DNA from: Streptomyces endocoffeicus
GTDB taxonomy: Bacteria > Actinomycetota > Actinomycetes > Streptomycetales > Streptomycetaceae
Assembly: GCF_016741935.1 (NCBI RefSeq)
Contig: NZ_JAERRG010000009.1
Coordinates: forward strand, 310,001 to 374,000
Length of the DNA: 64,000 nt
Direction of reading: 5' to 3'
Positions 34,031 through 42,028 of the stretch are shown here, piece by piece. The translations under genes were made by a program, and so were the position numbers. The notes below the pieces were generated by a model. The model searched no databases, was not told where the DNA came from, and saw only the letters and a list, made by a program, of their open reading frames with translations. The stretch's first letter is position 1. Each line of letters starts with the position of its first letter.

Positions 34031-34831
34031 CTACGGCGCTCCAGAGCCTCTCACGCCCTGGACCGCGCCTGGCGCAGTCCCGCCTGCGACCCGCCGGTAG
34101 AGCCCCAAAGCACAACCAGCGAAGGCCAAGCACAGGAACACCGCGGAGACGGGGTTTGCCAGAGCGCCGAGCGTCTGTGCTGGGACAAGGGCGGCAGCGA
34201 GGTTGAAGCCCAGGTGCAGGAGCACGCAGGGCCACAGCACGCGCGTGCGTTCGTAGACCAGAGCCAGGAGCACCGCTAGTGGCAGAGTCGAGGCGAACTG
34301 CACGGCGTTGCCGTGCAGCAGGCCGAACACCACGGCGGTGACCAGCGTGGAGGCGAGGATGCTCACCCGCTTGCGCAGCAACGGGTAGATCAGCCCTCGG
34401 AACAGGGCCTCCTCCCCCGCGGGAGCCGCGACCAGGGTGTGCAGCAGGGTCGCCAAGGCTCCAGCCGCGTGCCTGGTCTGGTTCGAGGCGTCGAAGCCGG
34501 CGGACCCGGCCGTGACATAGATCCACAAGGCCAGTGACTGGCCGGCGAGGAAGGCCAGGACCGCGCAGCCGAGGACGGCCCACCCGAAGCGTGGGCTCTC
34601 CGGCCTCGGCCCCGGGGCCGGCGCATGCGCGAGCCACCGGGGCCGCTGGATCCTCATCGAACCGACCAGGACGACAACGAGCATGTCCAGGACGACGGTC
34701 GCAACGATCGGCGCTCCGATGAGGAGGACTGCGAAGGTGCCGAGGCTGAGATAGACCGCGACGGCGGCGAACGGCACGAAGACGCACCACCCGGTGCTGA
34801 GCAGTCGCGAGGTGATCGGTGACGTCGTCAA
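34031..34831 (-). CDS. CPBP-family intramembrane metalloprotease, 266 aa
   Basis: Polytopic membrane protein with ~6-8 hydrophobic helices. The family's motifs are all present: EEALFRG (EExxxR) near residue 143, FGLLHGN (FxxxH) near 169 and HLGFN (HxxxN) near 205, the presumed metal ligands. TTG 34829-34831 with GAGGAGGAG is preferred over an earlier start. The CPBP (Abi) family includes prenyl-protein proteases and bacteriocin self-immunity proteins; on mobile elements it may confer immunity or modify a peptide. Downstream of the RecJ-like gene. Confidence 0.88.
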   Translation of the reverse strand: MTTSPITSRLLSTGWCVFVPFAAVAVYLSLGTFAVLLIGAPIVATVVLDMLVVVLVGSMRIQRPRWLAHAPAPGPRPESPRFGWAVLGCAVLAFLAGQSLALWIYVTAGSAGFDASNQTRHAAGALATLLHTLVAAPAGEEALFRGLIYPLLRKRVSILASTLVTAVVFGLLHGNAVQFASTLPLAVLLALVYERTRVLWPCVLLHLGFNLAAALVPAQTLGALANPVSAVFLCLAFAGCALGLYRRVAGGTAPGAVQGVRGSGAP

Positions 34832-34851
34832 GGTCTCCTCCTCTACGGGTC

Positions 34852-36705
34852 TCAAGCAGCCGTGGTGATCTGCTCGTTGATGACAGCCTGGACGCGGGTG
34901 TCACCGCGGAAGGTGTTCAGCTGCAGCGTCGCCGTGAAGCGCAGCGTGCCGAGTTCGGTGCGGCTGGCGCGCTGCACGAAGCCCCGGAGCATGTCGAACT
35001 TCTCCTCGGCGACGTTCCACCACAGGCAGGACAGGCCGGACCGGGTGACCAGGCGCAGGTGCTGCGATTCGGATCCGATCCGGTCCACGTGCAGTCCCAG
35101 GGGCTCGATCGCGATCTCGACGACCGGCGCGGTGAAACCGTGCCCGAAAGGCTTGAGCCCCTCGGTCCGGCGCACCAGCTCGAACAGCGGCTGCAGGTCC
35201 TCGAAGCCGGCGTCGCAGTCGGCGTCCGGACCGAGCACGAGATCACCGCTCGGTCCGTCGGTGCTGACGGCGAGCAGGGCGACCTGGGTGGCCTCCTGCA
35301 GCACGGCGACGAGGTCGCCCAGCTTCTCGGCCTTCGCGACGCGGACGCCGCAGGCCTGCTGGTGCCCGATGGCGCTGAGACCGTCGTGCGGCTCCAGGCT
35401 GGTGATGATGTCGAACCAGCCCGGCGCGCGACCGGAGCCGCTGACGAAAGCGTCGGGGCCGACGGGCCGGTTGACGACGACGACCGGGTGGCCGTTGAGC
35501 TCCATCATCCGGTTGGCCAGCAGCCCGTACATGCCCGGGTAGGCGTCCGAGAAGTACACCCACGGGGCCAACGGCTGGTCCCCGGTGGTGAGTTCTTTCA
35601 TGTGCTCGATGACCAGCCGCTTGCGCAGCTCGTTGCTCTCGATCACCTGGTGGGCGACCTTGAGCTTGACGTCAGCACCGGCGGCCGTGAACACCGCGAA
35701 GCACGGCTCAAGCGAGGCTCCCGTGCGGCGCGGGCTGTTCATTGCCGGGGCGAGGTAGAAGCCGAAGAAGCCCTCGTCGAGGTCGTCGACGTCGCGGATC
35801 TTGCCGATCTGCGCGAATGCCTTGAGCACGATCGCGAAGCCCTCGAAGGCCCGGAGGAAGACCGGGTGGTGCGGCTCGGTGCGCAGCAGCTGCATCAGGA
35901 TCGACTGCTCGATGTCGATGGCATCAGGATCAGCGTCGAACCCACCCCAGGGATTGGGGATCGTCTTCGGTGCGGCGACGCGCAGCAGGCGGGCGATCGA
36001 GATGGCGTCGCGCACCAGCTGACGGTTTTCGTACAGCACGGGCATGACGTCGGAGACGGTGCCCAGGCCGGCGAACAGGCGCAGCAGATGGATCTCCCAG
36101 AGCTTCTCGGGCCGGTGCACGCGGGTGTATGCCTCGATCACCTGGTAGAGCACGTGCGCACCACAGATCCCGGTGTGGGCGTAGGTCTCGTCGATCCGGC
36201 ACGGGTCGACGGTGAGATCCGCGGTCGAACCCGGCGCGAGCTCCTCGTGGTGATCGGTCACCAGCGTCGTCCAGCCCAGGGCACGCGCGGCGGCGATACC
36301 GCGGTGGGAGTTCACTCCCCCGTCACAGGTGAGCAGGACCCGGGTGTCGGGCCACTTCGCGTGGATCTCGGCGATGTCCTCGGGCGCAAGCTCGTGACCG
36401 CGGCGGTAGTCGGGCAGGTGCAGCTCGACGTCGAAGCCGAGCTCGGACAGACCGGCGTAGCCGAGGACCCCGGAGGAGATGCCGTCCATGTCGAAGTCGG
36501 GGGCGATGGTGATCTTCTTGCCCGTTGCCCGGGCGTCCGCAAGGGCCTCGACCATCTCGCCCAGGTCCAGTAGCTCGTCATGTTCGGTGGACTCGATCTC
36601 CTTCAGGTACTGATCCGACCACCCCCGGCGCTGGCACAGCAGCTCGAAGAGGTCAGTGTCCTCGTCGGTGAGCGAATGGTCGTCGACGGTATGGAGCGTG
36701 GACAT
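34852..36705 (-). CDS. DHH-family phosphoesterase / RecJ-like nuclease, 617 aa
   Basis: Motif I DFDMDG near residue 63, motif II LLTCDGG, motif III TDHH (the DHH signature), then VDPCRID, plus a late GHQQACGVRVAKAEKL segment fitting the DHHA1 nucleic-acid-binding region. Length matches bacterial RecJ. Likely a Mn-dependent single-strand exonuclease acting with the SNF2 helicase and VRR-NUC in replication or recombination. ATG 36703-36705. Intact over 1.85 kb. Divergent from Lsr2. Confidence 0.88.
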   Translation of the reverse strand: MSTLHTVDDHSLTDEDTDLFELLCQRRGWSDQYLKEIESTEHDELLDLGEMVEALADARATGKKITIAPDFDMDGISSGVLGYAGLSELGFDVELHLPDYRRGHELAPEDIAEIHAKWPDTRVLLTCDGGVNSHRGIAAARALGWTTLVTDHHEELAPGSTADLTVDPCRIDETYAHTGICGAHVLYQVIEAYTRVHRPEKLWEIHLLRLFAGLGTVSDVMPVLYENRQLVRDAISIARLLRVAAPKTIPNPWGGFDADPDAIDIEQSILMQLLRTEPHHPVFLRAFEGFAIVLKAFAQIGKIRDVDDLDEGFFGFYLAPAMNSPRRTGASLEPCFAVFTAAGADVKLKVAHQVIESNELRKRLVIEHMKELTTGDQPLAPWVYFSDAYPGMYGLLANRMMELNGHPVVVVNRPVGPDAFVSGSGRAPGWFDIITSLEPHDGLSAIGHQQACGVRVAKAEKLGDLVAVLQEATQVALLAVSTDGPSGDLVLGPDADCDAGFEDLQPLFELVRRTEGLKPFGHGFTAPVVEIAIEPLGLHVDRIGSESQHLRLVTRSGLSCLWWNVAEEKFDMLRGFVQRASRTELGTLRFTATLQLNTFRGDTRVQAVINEQITTAA

Positions 36706-36913
36706 GGTGGAGGCCTCTCGATCGGGGTCGTTGGCCGGTGGAGAACGGGGTATGCGGCACCCCCATATTGCTGTGATTTTAGCAGCAACATTCACCTCTC
36801 CTGCTCTTTTAGCACTTACTCCTGAGCCTTATTCGGGTCCTCAATGGCACACTTATCTCGAATGACCGCGACAGACTTTCCAAGGTCCTTGTGTATCGGC
36901 TACTCTCGCCGGT

Positions 36914-37252
36914 ATGGTCAGTCGAAACGTTATCGATTCAGATCTCAGTGGAAAGCCGGATGCGGCTACAGCGACGTTCGGTTTGGGTGGCACCTGGTAC
37001 GAAATCGATCTCACCGCTGAGGAGCAGAAGAAGCTTGAGGAAGTGCTGAAGCCATACCGGGAGGCCGGCCGGAAAGCCGGGAAGACAACGCCGGCCAAGA
37101 AGCAAGTCGTGCCCGAGACGACTGCCGAGGAGCGCGACAGGATCCGTGAGTGGGCCAAGAAGGAGGGCTACGACCTCGCGGAGCGGGGGCGTATCACGAA
37201 GAAGGTCATGAAGGCCTTCGACGAGGCGCACGGCATCGATCGGAGCAAGTAG
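36914..37252 (+). CDS. lsr2: Lsr2-family nucleoid-associated protein, 112 aa
   Basis: Actinobacterial H-NS analogue that binds AT-rich DNA and silences foreign genes. N-terminal oligomerisation part (ATFGLGGTWYEIDLTAEEQK) and C-terminal DNA-binding domain with the RGR AT-hook-like motif (IREWAKKEGYDLAERGRITK) at the expected spacing. Length typical (~112). A chromosomal copy normally exists, so a mobile-element version could protect the element from, or interfere with, host silencing. Followed by a very strong terminator; transcribed alone. Confidence 0.92.
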   Translation: MVSRNVIDSDLSGKPDAATATFGLGGTWYEIDLTAEEQKKLEEVLKPYREAGRKAGKTTPAKKQVVPETTAEERDRIREWAKKEGYDLAERGRITKKVMKAFDEAHGIDRSK

Positions 37253-37300
37253 CGCTGACCCTGGTGTTCGCCTCCCATCCGACTCCTCCCATCCGTCCTT

Positions 37301-37332
37301 GAAGGGCCCTGCAGTGTGCTGCAGGGCCCTTC
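37301..37332 (+). terminator. 14-bp perfect hairpin after lsr2
   Basis: GAAGGGCCCTGCAG-TGTG-CTGCAGGGCCCTTC, 48 nt past the lsr2 stop and also just beyond the convergent SLOG gene, so it can act on both strands. Confidence 0.8.
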
Positions 37333-37340
37333 GTGCGTCC

Positions 37341-37847
37341 TCAGAAGGGCGGCAGCGACGGATGGATCACGGTGGCCGTCACGATCCCCGCGGCTCGCGC
37401 GCAAGACCTGCAGTGGATGGTGCCGTGCGAGAAGTGCCCCGGCGTATGCGGCATGAGCTGCTCCTGGTCTCGCTGCGGGCATCCGGGCTTCCGGCAGAAG
37501 CCGAGGAAGGCCGTGCACAGCACCTGAGCCCCGGCCTCACGGAAGACCTGGGCGGCGTCGACCATCTCCTGGTTGCGCTGGAAGCCGGCCCTCTTCCCAT
37601 GAGCCGACCAGGCGGCGGCGAAGGTGCGGATCTCGAAGCCGGCGGCCCGCCACAGGCGCTCGGCCATGGCGTCGGCACCGTCGGGGCAATGCCCCGAGAT
37701 GAGTACCGGCCGGGTGACGTTCTCCGCTCCCCAGTCGCGCCAGGCGTCGTTGAACGCCGAGCGCATGCTCTGCTCGTCGTTCCAGCTGCGGTAACCGGTG
37801 ACGAGGACGACGTGCGAGAACGATTCTGGAATCATTTCAGCAATCAT
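37341..37847 (-). CDS. SLOG/YspA-like (DUF2493-type) protein, 168 aa
   Basis: Rossmann-like SLOG fold. Signature visible: VVLVTGYRSWND, then VLISGHCPDGADAMAERLWR, then WSAHGKRAGFQRNQEMVD, which match the nucleotide-binding loops of this family. ATG 37845-37847 with GGAGAGGAG upstream. A C-terminal extension carries several Cys (CTAFLGFCRKPGCPQR and IHCRSCARA) that may form a zinc site. SLOG proteins often bind nucleotide signals and occur in phage-defence loci. Intact. Confidence 0.8.
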   Translation of the reverse strand: MIAEMIPESFSHVVLVTGYRSWNDEQSMRSAFNDAWRDWGAENVTRPVLISGHCPDGADAMAERLWRAAGFEIRTFAAAWSAHGKRAGFQRNQEMVDAAQVFREAGAQVLCTAFLGFCRKPGCPQRDQEQLMPHTPGHFSHGTIHCRSCARAAGIVTATVIHPSLPPF

Positions 37848-37946
37848 TCGAGTCTCCTCTCCTTGTGACTCGGCGGTCTCCACATCTGGAGTCGAGAGCT
37901 GTGGCCATGATGTCTGGACAGGCGCGGCGGCCTGCATGTCGCTGGC

Positions 37947-38253
37947 TCATACCGGCCGGCTGGTACCGGGCTCGATGATGGCCAGGCTCTTCTCCCGGTG
38001 GAGCTCGACGCGGATCTGATCGTCGTCACACATCGGCATGAGGCGGACGGTGTACAGCACGGTCGTCACTGCGGGAGACGTGCACAGTGACGACCGTGCT
38101 GTCCTCGTCGTTGGTGAAGTCGACGTTGCCGATGTCCCCGGCTTCGCCGGATCGCATCACCTCGGCGACGGCTTCGCTGTTCGGTTGCCACAACTTCGGC
38201 TCGCAGCGGGCTCCGGTGTCGTAGGGCGAGAGTTCAGGCTGGGACTGCGTCAT
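37947..38253 (-). pseudogene. Hypothetical protein with one frameshift
   Basis: ATG 38251-38253 gives TQSQPELSPYDTGARCEPKL and DFTNDEDSTVVTVHVSR; past about 38085 the sense frame changes to TTVLYTVRLMPMCDDDQI and RVELHREKSLAIIEPGTS, ending at TGA 37947-37949. Joined ~100 aa, beta-rich. The break falls inside a perfect 18-bp inverted repeat (38054-38102), which could have caused a deletion or a read artefact. Confidence 0.55.
38054..38102. repeat. 18-bp perfect inverted repeat inside a gene
   Basis: ACAGCACGGTCGTCACTG at 38054-38071 and its exact complement at 38085-38102, with a 13-nt spacer. Lies where the host gene changes frame. Confidence 0.85.
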
Positions 38254-39157
38254 GGTGGCGCCTCTTCATGGACTCGGGTGCGGGCGGCGACCGTCGAGTG
38301 CGGACCCCGGTGGGGTCCGTGTGATCTCGATGTTCGACCCAGCGCCCGTGCCAGCTTTGCTGGCTGACGACCCGGAAGGTCTCGCTGGCGTGATCTGTTC
38401 CCGGTTGGATCGCGCAGCGAGCCGCTACACGGGTCACTTCTCGCCTGCGCCAGGCGCGCAGTGCCAGGCGATCCGCCACTGCTGCACCCTTTGCCGCTGT
38501 CCACATCTGTGTCTGTGGACAACTACAGCGGGGCAGTGGTGGGATTTCGCCTCTCGAGCGCAGCGCTGGGCATAGCCGGAGGGAGCGTCAGCGACCGACG
38601 GACCGGCGAGCGAAGCGAGCGGTGGAACCCGTCGGCTATGCCGACTAACACGTCCTCGGAGCGCAGCGGAGAGGCCGAGCGGAGCGAGGGTCCGCAGGAC
38701 ACGTGTTATCAGGTTCCCTTATGCCCTTTGCCTCCTTGCCGTCGTCCTCGCTGTTCCACGGCTGAACGGAGCGTTAGCGGAAGCCTGACCAGGGGAAACG
38801 GTCCGTACCCTCATGACCCGTACCCCTCCCCATTTTCCGCGCAGCGGGGGTACGGGTCTGGCCGTTTCCCCTGGTCATCGCACCTTCTGGCTGTACTGCT
38901 CTTTTGCCGTCCGTGATACGGCCGTACCCCATGCTGATCCGTCCTCGTGAGGCACGAGCGAGGCGGGGGTACGGGTCTACTCCTGGCAGGGCGAAGTCCA
39001 GACATTGCTGAAGACCTCGATTCGACAGGTCGCAAGCTATTGAAGGCGTGGGACGAGACGGACACCTGGCTCATTTGGAACGGCTGCACCCTGCCTGTAG
39101 CGTGGGGTCGGAACGGTCAGCATCAGGCTCTGGGATCGAGTCCTCTGACGGCTAATC
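38254..39157. other. Non-coding region with plasmid-type inverted repeats
   Basis: No reading frame here looks translated. It carries GAGCGAAGCGAGCGG-type elements, the GTCGGCTATGCCGAC hairpin (near 38629) and a nested cruciform (38786-38877). Such clusters resemble structural or transfer loci of actinobacterial plasmids. Confidence 0.5.
38786..38877. repeat. Nested double inverted repeat (cruciform)
   Basis: Outer arms TGACCAGGGGAAACGG (38786-38801) and its perfect complement (38862-38877, 16 bp); inner arms GACCCGTACCCC (38815-38826) and complement (38847-38858, 12 bp). A third copy of the inner arm, GGGGTACGGGTC, is at 38966-38977. Confidence 0.85.
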
Positions 39158-39502
39158 TCACGCCCCTCCATCGTCCTCCCATAGACGAAGAGGCAGTTCC
39201 TCTCTGACCTTGCGTTGCCGCCTCTTCAAGCTGTGCTGTCGCCTGCGCTGCACCTCACCCGGTGACGGCTCGCCCCGCCGAGACCTCCGCCGACGATCCT
39301 TGCGGGATTCACGCTGGTTTTCCTTGCCCCTCTGTTTGGTCTTGTCGAAGGTGTGCCACCAGCCGCACGAGCACCGGTAGACCTTGAACGAGGATCCGAA
39401 GACATCGCTCTGCCGGTCCGCCGCTATCTGAGCCCAGGCTTCATTGAAGTGCTTCAACTTCCCGGTCGGACAGCGCCGCCTGAGACCACCTGTCACCGTC
39501 AT
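39158..39502 (-). CDS. Basic CxC-containing protein, 114 aa
   Basis: Start taken at ATG 39500-39502. Centre reads SFKVYRCSCGWWHTFDKTKQ, a short Cys-x-Cys with Trp-Trp-His that resembles small zinc-ribbon caps. C-terminal half is strongly basic and repetitive (KDRRRRSRRGEPSPGEVQRR), implying nucleic-acid binding. Isolated gene between two non-coding stretches. Function unknown. Confidence 0.6.
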   Translation of the reverse strand: MTVTGGLRRRCPTGKLKHFNEAWAQIAADRQSDVFGSSFKVYRCSCGWWHTFDKTKQRGKENQRESRKDRRRRSRRGEPSPGEVQRRRQHSLKRRQRKVREELPLRLWEDDGGA

Positions 39503-40350
39503 CCCCTCTGTCGAAAGGGAGCTTGCCTCCCGGTCGAATTGCCGGAACTCGATTCCTGAGTCTCCTAGGTCCGGGCGGAACGTTGTCTTTGTCGCTCGGC
39601 AGCGTGATCTCATTCTTCCACGCCCTCAATCCCTTGATCGCCGTAGCAACAACACCCAGAACGAGGCCCAGTTGTCAGCTTCATCAGGGCCTGTCTCGGC
39701 GTCGGTCCATTGCACTGCTGCCGCAGGCGGTGCAGCCCTTGCCGCGCAGCGGATCCGTCCTCTCGCGACACCGTCGCTCCGGCTGTGGATAACGCTCTGC
39801 TCCACCGTTCGCTGCGTCGGCGCAGCCGGCCTCGCCCCGTCGCGTTGTGCTGGCTGCACCGACGTGGATTCACCTCGCTCCGGTGCTGCCGCGGCAGCGT
39901 GCCAGCACTTTATGCACGCGTCCAAGGCGGTCGTTCTGCGCTGTGTCGACGACGCACGTTCCGGCCCCGGGCTGTGCTCCGTCTCGCGCTTACGCGGCGA
40001 GCCCGGGGTGGTCCTTCATGGACGCATCAGATGAAGAGAGGCCCGACTGCTGCGACCAACTCCAGCGCCATCGGGCCGTTGCCGTCTTCCTCCAGGAGCA
40101 GCTTCCGCAGCAAAGGCCTCTGCGCCTCTGCTCTTCCTCTACCCCGCGGGCCTTTGGGGCCACCGACCCATCCCCCCTCACCGCCCCGGCGCAATCCGTT
40201 AGCGGAGCCTGAGGAATGCCCTGGCGGGCGCGGTTCCACAGCCCGGCGGGCAGTGTGACGTGCGTCACTATTTCAAGATTCATTGCCGGTTTGGGTCCGT
40301 GCCGAGCCTGAAGAGTGAAGGTGTCGCTCAACTTGGTGCTGGAGGACTTG
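39503..40350. other. Mostly non-coding stretch
   Basis: Several overlapping frames exist on both strands. The best is a minus-strand frame at 40027-40239 containing AEAQRPLLRKLLLEEDGNGP and ALELVAAVGPLFI, which could be the end of a small gene (~0.35), but its N-terminus is Gly/Arg-rich and lacks a clear ribosome site. Nothing else is supported. Confidence 0.35.
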
Positions 40351-40698
40351 ATGATCCCGTCGAAGATGCTTCTGCCGGCGATTACGCCGGAGGGGACATA
40401 CGGGCAGCTCGTGGAGCTGATCACTGCTGTTTCAGGGCTCGACGATCAGGCGGCGGAAGGGCTGGCGGACAGCCTGCTGTTCCGGCTGGGGCTCTACGGC
40501 CCTACCCCTGAACGGGTGGACGATCTGTGTGCGGCGATGTTCTTCGACGCCGATCCGGAGGACGGCGGCTGGGTGCAGTGCGGCAAGACGCCAGGACACA
40601 TCCAGTGTGGCGACCTGCTGCACGAGGGCCGGTGGAGCGGACGGCGTTGGCGCGACGACCACCGGCAGGCCGTGGTCGCTGACGACGAGGAGGAGTGA
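40351..40698 (+). CDS. Hypothetical protein, 115 aa
   Basis: ATG 40351 with GGAGG six bases upstream. Begins MIPSKMLLPAITPEGTYGQL; helical, then an acidic part with two Cys-x-x (VQCGKTPGHIQCGDLLHEG) around residues 77-90 and a charged end. A GTG further upstream is possible. First plus-strand gene before the partition region; family not recognised. Confidence 0.65.
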   Translation: MIPSKMLLPAITPEGTYGQLVELITAVSGLDDQAAEGLADSLLFRLGLYGPTPERVDDLCAAMFFDADPEDGGWVQCGKTPGHIQCGDLLHEGRWSGRRWRDDHRQAVVADDEEE

Positions 40699-40924
40699 CG
40701 TGGCGGCGGCCGGAACAGTCGGCTCCGGCCGCCGCACCAGTACTGAGCCAGCACCGTGCCGACGGCTCACCGACGGCTGTTCTGGTCTCGCTCCGCCGGC
40801 GTTTCGTGGCTGTCTCAACGTGCCCGTCGGCGGGCCTCGGCGAGGGGCACAGGCAGGCTTTTCGGCCCCATGAAACAGCGTCTCCCTCGCGTCTCCGAGG
40901 TGACTCATCAGTACACGAACTAGA

Positions 40925-41370
40925 CTCGATAGGGACACTGATAAGACGCCGACTGATGCCGGCGTACCTCTTGGAGTTCTGCGCACGTCCTCACGGTGTC
41001 CCATGTGCGCTCCAACAGTGCCGCGCTGGCGTCGCACACAGCGCCCTCGGAGGGCTCGTCTGTGCAGGGATACCGGGTGGCGCCTCCCAGGAGACACGAC
41101 CGGGACATCAATGGGACGCCGTCTGGACTCGGATGCGGCTCCTTCGGGACGGCGCCGTGACCCCAGGTGTCGCGTAGGTGTCTCGGGTGAGTACTTGCCG
41201 CATCGCAGGTGGGCCTTATAGGCGCAAGCTGCTGGCATCATGCGCGCGGCCGCCCCAGGCGGGGGCACTGCGGTGTCTCGTAGGCGTCCCTGCCGGTACT
41301 CGATAGAGACATGAATGGCACCTCACTCGCGTATCGAATGGGACTTGCATGGGACTCGATAGGGACCCTA
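40925..41370. repeat. GGGAC-box array, candidate parC centromere
   Basis: Repeated boxes of the form CGATAGGGAC and ATGGGAC: at 40930, 41096-41113 (two), 41147, 41302 (CGATAGAGAC), 41334-41344, 41350 and 41357-41366, plus reverse-complement GTCCC/GTCTC boxes near 40997, 41179, 41275 and 41287. They lie in 0.8 kb without genes immediately upstream of the ParR-like gene and overlap its promoter, as expected for a type II partition site that also autoregulates. Confidence 0.6.
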
Positions 41371-41374
41371 GAGT
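41345..41374 (+). promoter_or_regulatory. Promoter of the partition operon
   Basis: TTGCAT (-35), 18-nt spacer, TAGAGT (-10). Two GGGAC boxes fall within the spacer, so a protein bound there would block transcription. Confidence 0.5.
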
Positions 41375-41499
41375 GGGCTTGCGTTGATTCGCATTCGAGA
41401 GGAAACGCGAAGGGCGGTGAGTTCATATGGCAGAGCGAGAGGCATCCGGCGAACGGCCGGCTGAAGTGCAGGAGCGAGTGGCAGGGCGAGGTGAGTGCA

Positions 41500-41970
41500 A
41501 TGGCGAATCAGTCGGGTGAACCTCGGAAGGTCCGCTGGACCGTGCCCGCTGCCGACACCTCGGTGATCGAGTGGCTCAATAAGCAAGCGGACATCTCGCA
41601 GTCGCTGCGACTGCTCATTCGGGAGTCCATTCAGCGCGACGGATACATCGACGTCTACTACAAGCCCGTCGAGCAGCTGCCGCGTCGCGGACGGCCGCCA
41701 CTGGAGAGCACCGAGCAGCGCGAGGACGACGAAGCAACAGTCGAGCGCCGTCCGGCCGCCCGGCCGGTTCAGGCGCAGCCACAGCCCGTGGTCACCGACC
41801 AGGCCGACGCCGTCGTCGAGACCACAGCACCAGCGTCAAAAGCCCAGCTCGAGCCGGTTCCCGCACCGGTTGAGACGGCCGAAGATCCCGTGGCAAGCGC
41901 CCCCAGCGCACCGCCGGAGCCGCCGAAGCAGGCATCCATCGACGAAATCATGGCGAGTACTCGGCGCTGA
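41500..41970 (+). CDS. ParR-like centromere-binding adaptor, 156 aa
   Basis: ATG 41500 with GAGG seven bases upstream. Residues 7-60 (KVRWTVPAADTSVIEWLNKQ, then SQSLRLLIRESIQRDGYIDV) match the compact ribbon-helix-helix-type adaptors that precede actin-like plasmid ATPases. The rest is a Pro/Ala/Gln-rich linker ending in a short conserved-looking tail SIDEIMAST, the likely filament-contact peptide. Directly upstream of the ParM-like gene and downstream of the repeat array, the ParMRC order. Would bind the GGGAC boxes and cap filaments. Confidence 0.7.
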   Translation: MANQSGEPRKVRWTVPAADTSVIEWLNKQADISQSLRLLIRESIQRDGYIDVYYKPVEQLPRRGRPPLESTEQREDDEATVERRPAARPVQAQPQPVVTDQADAVVETTAPASKAQLEPVPAPVETAEDPVASAPSAPPEPPKQASIDEIMASTRR

Positions 41971-42028
41971 ATGACGCGGTGAATTTCATTTTCCAGGCAG
42001 ACAACACAGACACCGAGGGACCGAATTC

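Noticed and set aside
34819..36573. 584-codon plus-strand frame across the RecJ-like gene
   Set aside because: Antisense to a gene with complete DHH motifs.
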